Source: Clostridia bacterium
GTDB lineage: Bacteria > Bacillota > Clostridia > Oscillospirales > CAG-272
DNA length: 5,656 nucleotides
NCBI GenBank assembly: GCA_900769475.1
Contig: CAAGGQ010000107.1
Span: forward strand, 1-5,656
Direction: 5' to 3'
Of this stretch, positions 1 through 5,656 are shown in pieces (within the stretch, counting starts at the first letter, position 1; every line of letters starts with the position of its first letter). The notes beneath the pieces are model-generated. The model did not search any database. It was not told where the DNA came from and saw only the letters and a program-made list of their open reading frames with translations. Made by a program: the position numbers and the translations under genes.

Positions 1-1705
1 AGATGGCCCAGGTTTGAGGATTGAGGTAGATCTTACCCTCGGCACAACGGGAGGAGCCCACGGGGAGTCCGTCGCTCTTAAATCCGTATACGTACCAGTT
101 GCCGTCCCAGGCAACCTCCCGCACGATCTTCCTGTACTCCGCGTTGCGTGCGCGCATCAACTCGGCTTTCTCGGTGTTCTCCACGGCATCATAGATCTGT
201 GCCAGGCAATCCTGTGCCCAGTAGGCCTGCATGGTGGCCCAGGCCGAGGTGGCGGTGCCGTTCTGATTAATGCCGGCAAGACCGTCCAGCCAGTCGCCGT
301 CCCGCATGAGCACCAGGCCGTTGGCGCCACGACGCTCGTAGGCATAGTTCACGGTCTTGAAAAGGTGTTCTTCCACCGTTTCGGTGGCTTCGGTATCAAA
401 ATAAGGCAGTTGCTTGTTCAGATACTCCAGATCGCCCGTTTCCTTCAGGTATTGCAATACCATAGCGGGCGCCCAAAGGGGACAATCCACAAAATCGTCC
501 TTGTTGGTAACTCCTGTGTAGGTATCAAAGCCACGCATGGAGTGACCGTCCGAATAGAGATGGGAAAGTGCCTCGTCCATGCGGCGTGCGGAATAATCGG
601 CACGGATCAGCATGGCACCCCAGGCATCCTGCAGCAGATCGCGGAAGCCGCCGGTTTGGGTATTTCGGTTATAGCGGAGGGTCAACCCCAGCTGATGCTT
701 GAGCCAAACGTTGAGGAAGCGCTCCAAATTCTTGTCGGGAAGTGAGCAGGTGTTGTAGGAAAGATCCTTTTTCCAATTCTCCAGTACCGCCTCACAAGCC
801 GCTTTGGCGTTCTGACTTTGGGAAAGCAGATTCGACGCCGCAAGGACCTCCTCACGGTCTGCAGAGGCCGCCGATACCACGGTGCGCGAGAGGGTTTCCC
901 CCGCGGCAAGGGTAACGTCAGCATAAATATTGGCGTAGCGGTAGGGGAAATCCTTTTCCACCAGAGCCACCTTACGCTTGGAGGCGACGGTCTTTTCCAC
1001 CTTCTTTTCCATGTACCCGTTGGAACAATCCTCAATAGAGAACACGCCGTACAGGGTGTGGAAGGGACTTCCCAGCTCCATACCGGTGGCCAAATACCCA
1101 TTGTTGACGGGTTCGATGGAAACCTTGTCGGCAGGACGCTTCGTTCCTACCCCTATGGTGTGGTTGTGGAATGCCCACGCCTGCTGTGCGTGGATACGGA
1201 GAGAACGGGGACGCGCGTCCTTGTTCTTCAGCTCCACGATCCAGCACTCACAGGGCTCCTCCAGAGGAACGAACACCTTGACCGTAAAGGAGATTCCCGC
1301 ACCCTCCCCCGAAAACGCGGACATTCCCGGCATAACCTTACACTTCAATCCGTTGCAATCGAAGAGATTCAGGGTCTCGCCGCTTTCCAGGTCCACGATC
1401 TCCAGCACGCGAGTGCCGTTGAGACGGCGCACAAGATAAAACTCGGGATCGTAAAATTTAGTTACGCGATGATAGAAGTTTCCGTAAATGGTGTAGCCCT
1501 CGCCGTGATTGGCGATCACCGACGCAAAGCGATCGTTGTACAGCATATTCATCCATTGACGGGGCGTATTGGGATTGGTAATGGTGTAGCTATCCCCCGC
1601 GGGAGAAAATTCACCGTATCGCGTGGCGCGATCGTAGTGATCCTCGTATTCGCCATACACGCATCTTGCGTCAATGTTGTACTTGCGTTCGATCTTCTGT
1701 CTCAT
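1..1705 (-). CDS. GH94-family glycoside phosphorylase, cellobiose/chitobiose phosphorylase-like (partial, C-terminus beyond the left edge)
   Basis: The frame is open from an ATG at 1705 to the left edge, giving 568 residues with no stop. Family knowledge: GH94 enzymes cleave beta-linked disaccharides or oligosaccharides with inorganic phosphate, giving a sugar 1-phosphate and saving ATP. Seen: an N-terminal NPNTPRQWMN segment (residues 44-53) like the family's substrate-proximal start, a GGFRDLLQD motif (352-360) like the GxRDxxQD of these phosphorylases, and RDGDWLDG (468-475), matching the D-W-N-D motif that carries the general-acid aspartate, with Leu in place of the usual Asn. The visible part ends at NPQTWAI (562-568). 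Family members are often about 800 residues, so roughly the last quarter, with phosphate-binding residues, is missing here. No signal peptide is visible, so it is probably cytoplasmic and acts on imported sugars. The start follows a near-consensus ribosome binding site. It lies 26 bases after tgt, so co-transcription is likely. The exact substrate cannot be assigned; GH94 membership is fairly sure. Confidence 0.85.
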   Translation of the reverse strand, partial: MRQKIERKYNIDARCVYGEYEDHYDRATRYGEFSPAGDSYTITNPNTPRQWMNMLYNDRFASVIANHGEGYTIYGNFYHRVTKFYDPEFYLVRRLNGTRVLEIVDLESGETLNLFDCNGLKCKVMPGMSAFSGEGAGISFTVKVFVPLEEPCECWIVELKNKDARPRSLRIHAQQAWAFHNHTIGVGTKRPADKVSIEPVNNGYLATGMELGSPFHTLYGVFSIEDCSNGYMEKKVEKTVASKRKVALVEKDFPYRYANIYADVTLAAGETLSRTVVSAASADREEVLAASNLLSQSQNAKAACEAVLENWKKDLSYNTCSLPDKNLERFLNVWLKHQLGLTLRYNRNTQTGGFRDLLQDAWGAMLIRADYSARRMDEALSHLYSDGHSMRGFDTYTGVTNKDDFVDCPLWAPAMVLQYLKETGDLEYLNKQLPYFDTEATETVEEHLFKTVNYAYERRGANGLVLMRDGDWLDGLAGINQNGTATSAWATMQAYWAQDCLAQIYDAVENTEKAELMRARNAEYRKIVREVAWDGNWYVYGFKSDGLPVGSSRCAEGKIYLNPQTWAI

Positions 1706-1713
1706 AAGGGTTC

Positions 1714-1720
1714 CCTCCTT
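1714..1720 (-). promoter_or_regulatory. Ribosome binding site of the GH94 gene
   Basis: On the minus strand AAGGAGG lies eight bases before the ATG at 1705, a near-perfect match to the anti-Shine-Dalgarno sequence at ideal spacing. It fixes the start of the GH94 frame, which otherwise has no upstream limit except the end of tgt. Confidence 0.85.
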
Positions 1721-1731
1721 TTGTTTTTCGA

Positions 1732-2877
1732 TCAATCGTCCACCCGCTCACCAAGGATATTGCGGTACTTCTGATAAAAGCTCTCAAAGTAGCCGCCGTC
1801 CAGCGCCTCGCGGATCTTTCGGGTCAGGTTGTTATAGAAGTACAGGTTGTGGATCACCGCCAGGTGCATGCCCACAGCCTCCTTGGCCTTGAGCAGATGG
1901 CGCACATAGGAGCGGCTGTAGTTGCGGCAGGCGGGACATCCACAGCCCTCGTCAAAGGGACGGGGATCGCGAGCGTATTTCTCGTTCATGAGGTTGATCT
2001 TGCCGTGCCAGGTAAAGAGGTTGCCGTGGCGGGCGTTGCGGCTGGGCATAACGCAATCAAAGAAATCCACGCCCAGGTGCACCGCCTCCAGGATGTTGCA
2101 GGGAGTGCCCACGCCCATAAGATAACGGGGCTTATCGGTGGGCATGTGGGGCTCGACGGCGTCGATGATGCGGTACATCTCCTCGGTGGGCTCGCCCACG
2201 GCCAGACCGCCAATGGCGTAGCCCTCGCACTCCACCTCGCGGATCATGTGCATGTGCTGGATACGGAGATCCTCGTAGGTACCGCCCTGGTTGATGCCGA
2301 ACAGCATCTGGTTCTTATTGATGGTACCGGGCAGAGAATTGAGGCGATCCATCTCGGCGCGGCAACGAACCAGCCAACGATAGGTACGCTCCATGCTCTG
2401 CTTGCAGTAAGGATGGGTGGCGGGATTCTCTACACATTCGTCAAAGGCCATGGCGATGGTAGACGCCAGATTGGACTGGATCTGCATGCTCTCCTCGGGG
2501 CCCATGAAGATACGCTTGCCATCGATGTGAGAAGCGAAGCGAACCCCCTCCTCGGTGATCTTGCGAAGCTGGGACAGGGAGAAGACCTGGAATCCGCCGC
2601 TATCGGTGAGAATGGGACGCTCCCAGTTCATGAACTTATGCAGTCCTCCCATATCCTTGATCAGACCGTCCCCGGGACGCAGATGCAGGTGGTAGGTGTT
2701 GGAAAGCTCCACCTGGCAGTCGATCTCCCGCAGCTCCATGGTGTTGACACCGCCCTTGATGGCGGCGCAGGTGCCTACGTTCATGAATACGGGGGTTTGA
2801 ATGTCCCCGTGTACCGTGTGCAGAACGCCTCTACGCGCTCTGCCCTCTTGTTTTAACAGTTCAAAATGCTTTGACAT
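1732..2877 (-). CDS. tgt: tRNA-guanine(34) transglycosylase (queuosine biosynthesis)
   Basis: Complete protein of 381 residues, the usual length for bacterial Tgt. Known role: it swaps guanine at the wobble position 34 of GUN-anticodon tRNAs (Asp, Asn, His, Tyr) for preQ1 (or, in some bacteria, queuine), in the cytoplasm, usually as a homodimer. Seen: N-terminal ARRGVLHTVHGDIQTPVFM (14-32), SNTYHL (59-64), LTDSGGFQVFSL (90-101) with the catalytic Asp92, substrate-recognition Asp146 in FDEC, FGINQGG (193-199), GGLAVGE (223-229), the nucleophile Asp274 in FFDCVMPSRNARHG, and a zinc site from Cys312, Cys314, Cys317 and His343. Cys148 and Val227 are of the preQ1-type bacterial pattern, but the usual GIVQGG reads GINQGG. 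The ATG at 2877 has a good ribosome binding site. The common queA-tgt-yajC order of other Firmicutes is absent; tgt is instead followed closely by a GH94 gene. The stop is TGA. Confidence 0.97.
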   Translation of the reverse strand: MSKHFELLKQEGRARRGVLHTVHGDIQTPVFMNVGTCAAIKGGVNTMELREIDCQVELSNTYHLHLRPGDGLIKDMGGLHKFMNWERPILTDSGGFQVFSLSQLRKITEEGVRFASHIDGKRIFMGPEESMQIQSNLASTIAMAFDECVENPATHPYCKQSMERTYRWLVRCRAEMDRLNSLPGTINKNQMLFGINQGGTYEDLRIQHMHMIREVECEGYAIGGLAVGEPTEEMYRIIDAVEPHMPTDKPRYLMGVGTPCNILEAVHLGVDFFDCVMPSRNARHGNLFTWHGKINLMNEKYARDPRPFDEGCGCPACRNYSRSYVRHLLKAKEAVGMHLAVIHNLYFYNNLTRKIREALDGGYFESFYQKYRNILGERVDD

Positions 2878-2886
2878 GATTCAAAG

Positions 2887-2892
2887 TCCTTT
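2887..2892 (-). promoter_or_regulatory. Ribosome binding site of tgt
   Basis: AAAGGA on the minus strand sits about nine bases before the ATG at 2877 and supports that start. The resulting N-terminus (MSKHFELLK) aligns with the usual beginning of Tgt proteins. Confidence 0.7.
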
Positions 2893-2940
2893 CTCGGGCC
2901 GCAAGAATACAGCTTACGCCCTAATTTCTTTTTGTTTTTT

Positions 2941-2973
2941 GCAGGAACCTTTTTTGAAAAAAAAGGTTCCTGC
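2941..2973. repeat. Perfect 15-bp inverted repeat (long stem-loop) between the membrane-protein gene and tgt
   Basis: The arms at 2941-2955 and 2959-2973 pair without mismatch: nine mixed bases (GCAGGAACC) followed by six T, a three-base loop, six A and the complementary GGTTCCTGC. On the transcribed (minus) strand the stem is followed by an A-rich run rather than U residues, so it does not fit a standard intrinsic terminator. Such a structure could stabilise or separate the two halves of a transcript, or be one copy of a dispersed palindromic repeat; the sequence here cannot decide. The spacer is clearly more AT-rich than the flanking genes. Confidence 0.75.
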
Positions 2974-2979
2974 ACCTCC

Positions 2980-3000
2980 AAAAAACTTCTCAAAGTTTTT
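2980..3000 (-). terminator. Possible weak intrinsic terminator after the membrane-protein gene
   Basis: Read on the minus strand, AAAAACTT and AAGTTTTT form an 8-bp stem with a four-base loop, and the 3' arm runs on into one more T before GGAGG. It begins 18 bases after the TAA stop at 3019-3021. The T-run is in the right place, but the stem has only two GC pairs, so termination would be inefficient by itself. The adjoining 15-bp inverted repeat may act with it. Confidence 0.35.
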
Positions 3001-3018
3001 GATATGCAAATTGGGAAA

Positions 3019-3510
3019 TTACCGAAGCAGCAAATGGATCACTCCTTGGCCGCCGCACAGCATACACAAATAAATGCCGACCTGGAACAGCCAAAACCAT
3101 GCCCTGTTCTCTCTCCAATGCTCTGCAATGGAAGAGAGGGTCAAGCCCGTGATAATTACCAAGGGCAATCCCGTAAGCAACCAGATCTCATATTGCACAA
3201 TGGGAATCAAGGAGACCACCGCCCACAAATAATAGATCGGCATAGCGATCAGCACCGAAAATCCAAACAGCCGTTTTGGGGAAACGCTGCCGCTTCGCTG
3301 ATGCTTTTCCAGCTTTGCCATTCCATAATAGCAGATTGCCATGGAGGTTCCGTACAGTACGATAAAGGCAAGGATGACGGCAAGCACCAGCGTGCTTGCC
3401 ATATTACGAAACAGGAAGTACAGCATCACGCAAACGATGGCCATGCTGATATGTTCCTTCATGGAGCTCAGCAGAAAGGCTCCAAAGGCGCGAAAGAAGC
3501 CCTTCTTCAT
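3019..3510 (-). CDS. Small multi-pass membrane protein of unknown function
   Basis: I do not recognise this 163-residue protein. Hydrophobic stretches at about residues 21-37, 40-63, 82-103, 109-127 and 138-160 suggest five membrane segments. The N-terminus (MKKGFFRAF) is basic, and a charged loop (66-80, AKLEKHQRSGSVSPK-like) separates segments two and three. A second polar loop (129-136, AEHWRENR) precedes the last segment. No enzymatic motif, metal-binding pattern or cleavable signal peptide is evident. I chose the ATG at 3510, one base after the mutL stop (TGA-T-ATG). An in-frame TTG at 3531 would add seven residues and overlap the end of mutL. Neither start has a clear ribosome binding site, so translation is probably coupled to mutL. 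The open frame, hydrophobic pattern and tight spacing make it a credible gene; its role in repair is not implied by position alone. Confidence 0.75.
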   Translation of the reverse strand: MKKGFFRAFGAFLLSSMKEHISMAIVCVMLYFLFRNMASTLVLAVILAFIVLYGTSMAICYYGMAKLEKHQRSGSVSPKRLFGFSVLIAMPIYYLWAVVSLIPIVQYEIWLLTGLPLVIITGLTLSSIAEHWRENRAWFWLFQVGIYLCMLCGGQGVIHLLLR

Positions 3511-3511
3511 A

Positions 3512-5638
3512 TCAGAATCCCGTGCGGTCAAACTGCTTATCCAGGGTGTGATGAGAAAGCTCCAGGGCCACGGGTCTGCCGTGAGGGCAGAAGGTGATGT
3601 CGGGGATCTCCATCAGCTGTTTCACCAGCCACTCGATATGCTCCTCGGCGTAGGCACGGCCGCCCTTGATGGCCGCCTTGCAGGCCGCCTGGTACAGGGC
3701 CTTTTCAAAGAGGATATCCCTGGTCAGCTTTACGCTTCCCGTAGAGTTCAGGATGCGTCCCGCCATGGTGCCCAGCATATCGGGCACGGCGCTCACGTCC
3801 ACGCCCTCGGGAATGGCGTCGGCCGACACCGTATTGCGGGCGTACCGCAGAGAAAATCCGATCTTCTCCAGTTCCTCTCCGTATTCCTTCAGCGCCTCCA
3901 CCTCGGCGCTGGTCATCATGACGTCAATGGGGATCATTAGCAGTTGGGACACCGGCGTTTTGGCCTGCATGCCCGCCTTGAGCTGCTCAAAGAGGATGCG
4001 CTCGTGGGCGGCGTGCTTGTCAATGACCAGGAGCTTGTCCTCGATCTCCACCAGCACGTAACAGCGGAAGGCCTCGCCCACAATACGATAGGAACGCAAG
4101 GGTGCCACCGAAGGCTCCGATGCCACGGGGGCAGGCGCCGCCTCGATGGGTGCAGGTGCCTCGGACACCTCGGGTGTCGGCGTTGCCGCCGTTGCCACGG
4201 GAGGAGGGGGTGGCGCGGGTGCCGCAGGCTCCTCGGGCAGGGGCGTGGGCTCGGGAATGGGTATAGGCGTAGGTTTTTGCCGTGGCTCCTCTTTTTGCGG
4301 CGCGGTGGCCAGGGGCTTGGGGGGCGACGGCGGTATAGGGGCGGGGCCGACCTCGGCCTCACTCACCGTGGGAAGATTCCCCTTGGTGGGCAGGGCATGA
4401 TTGACCGCGCTTTGGTAATAGGGCGAGGGTGTTCCCTTCGATTCGCCGTACGCGGTGCGGAACTCCTCGGCGGTCATACGGATCTGGGGCTGGGGTTGGG
4501 TCTTGCCCTCCAGATCATAGGAAAGCTGGGCGCCCTTCAGGCTCTCCCGCTTGCCCTCCTGCACCGGGATCTGGGCGTCCGAGACCCTTCCCGCAAAGCC
4601 GCGGCTCTTTCCGCGCCCTCCCAGCTCCAGGGTCATGGAGGGGCGGGTGGCATTGTTCTCCAGGGCGGTGCGCACCGTGTAGTAGATGGCCTCGAACACC
4701 GGCTTCTCGTTGGAAAACTTGACCTCCAGCTTGGCGGGATGCACGTTCACATCCACCCGCGCGGGGTGGATGCCGATGTAAAGAACACAACAGGGGAACT
4801 TTTCGGGGGGCATGTAGGAGGTGTAGGCCTGCTCCAGGGCGGCCATGGCGGTGCGGCTCTTGACGAACCGCCCGTTGATAAAGAAATTCTGATAATTTCG
4901 GTTGGCCTTGAAATTATCGCTACGTCCAATAAAGCCCTTGACCGAGATCCCGTCGTTTTCGCTGTCCACCTCAATGAGGCGGGTGGCAAACTCCTTGCCA
5001 AACACGGCGTAGATGGTGTTTTGCAGATTGCCGTCCCCCGCGGTTTCCAGCTTCACGTTTCCGTCCACAATCAGACGAATGGAAATATCGGGATGGGAAA
5101 GGGCGATCTTTTCCACGTTGGCGGTCACCGCCATGGATTCGGTCACGTCCTTTTTGAGGAACTTGCGGCGGGCAGGCACGTTGGCAAACAGATCCTCCAC
5201 AATCACCGAGGTTCCGGTAGAACATCCCTGCTCGGAGAGGGATACGATCTCGCCTCCCCGCGCCTCCAGCATAGCACCAAAGGGAGCGTCGGCAGTTTTG
5301 GAGAGGATCCGCATATTGGACACCGAGGCAATGGCGGCCAGAGCCTCGCCGCGGAAGCCCAGGGTCAGGATCCCATCCAGATCCGCCGCCTCCCGAATCT
5401 TACTGGTGGCGTGGCGACGAATGGCCACGGGCAGATCGTCGGGCTCCATGCCACAGCCGTTGTCGGTGACCCGCATAAAGGTCACGCCGCCGTTCTGGAT
5501 CTCTACGGTGATGCGATCGGCGCCCGAGTCGATGGCGTTTTCCAGTAGCTCCTTGATCACCGAAGCCGGGCGATCCACCACCTCTCCCGCCGCGATCAGA
5601 TTGGCCACGGCAAAGGGCAGAACGTTGATTCTTCCCAT
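3512..5638 (-). CDS. mutL: DNA mismatch repair protein MutL (ATPase with endonuclease domain)
   Basis: Complete, 708 residues from the ATG at 5638. MutL couples mismatch recognition by MutS to strand removal; in bacteria without MutH it nicks the new strand itself, directed by the beta clamp. Seen: an N-terminal GHKL ATPase domain (about 1-330) with Glu30 and Asn34 in ELLEN, DNGCG (59-63), RRHATSK (74-80), GFRGEAL (94-100) and GTSVIVEDLFANVPARRKFL (142-161). A long linker (about 335-512) is extremely proline-rich from 432 to 513. The C-terminal domain (514-708) carries the endonuclease motif DKHAAHERILFE (540-551), a form of DQHA(X)2E(X)4E with Lys for Gln, the ACK motif (652-654) and the metal-binding CPHGRP (684-689). 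QLLMIP (565-570) fits the clamp-binding type of motif known from Bacillus subtilis MutL. The TTG six codons upstream at the window edge is rejected because the ribosome binding site lies between it and the ATG. mutS, a frequent upstream neighbour, would be outside the window. Confidence 0.97.
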   Translation of the reverse strand: MGRINVLPFAVANLIAAGEVVDRPASVIKELLENAIDSGADRITVEIQNGGVTFMRVTDNGCGMEPDDLPVAIRRHATSKIREAADLDGILTLGFRGEALAAIASVSNMRILSKTADAPFGAMLEARGGEIVSLSEQGCSTGTSVIVEDLFANVPARRKFLKKDVTESMAVTANVEKIALSHPDISIRLIVDGNVKLETAGDGNLQNTIYAVFGKEFATRLIEVDSENDGISVKGFIGRSDNFKANRNYQNFFINGRFVKSRTAMAALEQAYTSYMPPEKFPCCVLYIGIHPARVDVNVHPAKLEVKFSNEKPVFEAIYYTVRTALENNATRPSMTLELGGRGKSRGFAGRVSDAQIPVQEGKRESLKGAQLSYDLEGKTQPQPQIRMTAEEFRTAYGESKGTPSPYYQSAVNHALPTKGNLPTVSEAEVGPAPIPPSPPKPLATAPQKEEPRQKPTPIPIPEPTPLPEEPAAPAPPPPPVATAATPTPEVSEAPAPIEAAPAPVASEPSVAPLRSYRIVGEAFRCYVLVEIEDKLLVIDKHAAHERILFEQLKAGMQAKTPVSQLLMIPIDVMMTSAEVEALKEYGEELEKIGFSLRYARNTVSADAIPEGVDVSAVPDMLGTMAGRILNSTGSVKLTRDILFEKALYQAACKAAIKGGRAYAEEHIEWLVKQLMEIPDITFCPHGRPVALELSHHTLDKQFDRTGF

Positions 5639-5646
5639 ATGCGTTT

Positions 5647-5653
5647 CTCCTTT
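5647..5653 (-). promoter_or_regulatory. Ribosome binding site of mutL
   Basis: AAAGGAG on the minus strand ends eight bases before the ATG at 5638. It decides the start in favour of MGRINVLP, the canonical MutL N-terminus, over the in-frame TTG at 5656. Confidence 0.85.
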
Positions 5654-5656
5654 CAA

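Noticed and set aside
14..1774. Plus-strand open frames of 243 and 318 codons opposite the GH94 gene
   Set aside because: The minus-strand frame is open throughout and encodes GH94 motifs; the plus-strand frames have no recognisable domain.
1849..2856. A 335-codon open frame on the plus strand opposite tgt
   Set aside because: It is entirely antisense to Tgt with all its conserved motifs; the translation resembles no protein family and has the composition of a shadow frame.
2878..2940. Possible promoter for tgt on the minus strand (TATTCT-like box)
   Set aside because: There is no acceptable -35 element 16-18 bases upstream, so I cannot support a sigma-70 type promoter here.
3511..3531. TTG start for the membrane protein, seven codons upstream and overlapping mutL
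   Set aside because: It has no better ribosome binding site than the ATG, and the added residues (MTARDSD) precede a typical basic start (MKKGFF).
4164..4178. Short perfect hairpin, GACACC/GGTGTC with a three-base loop, within mutL
   Set aside because: It lies in the repetitive, GC-rich proline-linker coding sequence, has only six base pairs and no T-run; chance is sufficient.
3944..5548. A 534-codon open frame on the plus strand opposite mutL
   Set aside because: It lies antisense to a fully recognisable MutL, and its predicted protein is low-complexity Gly/His/Arg-rich, as expected from the shadow of a GC-rich gene.

Overview
This is an ordinary bacterial chromosomal segment in which every gene I can support lies on the minus strand, so it reads from right to left. 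The gene families, strong AGGAGG-type ribosome binding sites, the MutL with an endonuclease motif (hence no MutH) and the style of the Tgt protein suggest a GC-moderate Firmicute of the class Clostridia, perhaps an uncultured Oscillospirales-like gut bacterium. That placement is an inference from protein style; no rRNA or other marker is present.

Layout in transcription order: (1) mutL, the mismatch repair ATPase/endonuclease, is complete, with its ribosome binding site just inside the right edge. (2) One base after its stop codon comes a small, unrecognised membrane protein with about five hydrophobic segments, probably translationally coupled to mutL. (3) A 141-base AT-rich spacer holds a perfect 15-bp inverted repeat and a weaker 8-bp stem-loop. 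(4) tgt, the tRNA-guanine transglycosylase of queuosine biosynthesis, is complete with its catalytic and zinc-binding residues. (5) Twenty-six bases later, behind a near-consensus ribosome binding site, begins a glycoside phosphorylase of the GH94 type, cut by the left edge after 568 codons.

The genes do not form an obvious pathway: DNA repair, tRNA modification and sugar phosphorolysis are adjacent, with close spacing suggesting two small co-transcribed pairs (mutL with the membrane protein; tgt with the GH94 gene) separated by the stem-loop spacer. Whether transcription runs through the spacer cannot be told from sequence alone. I see no mobile element, CRISPR array, tRNA or rRNA, and no gene-free stretch over 300 bases. 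I found no convincing new biological system. The points worth a second look are the inverted-repeat spacer, the coupled unknown membrane protein, an unusually proline-rich MutL linker, and small motif variations in Tgt, MutL and the GH94 enzyme.
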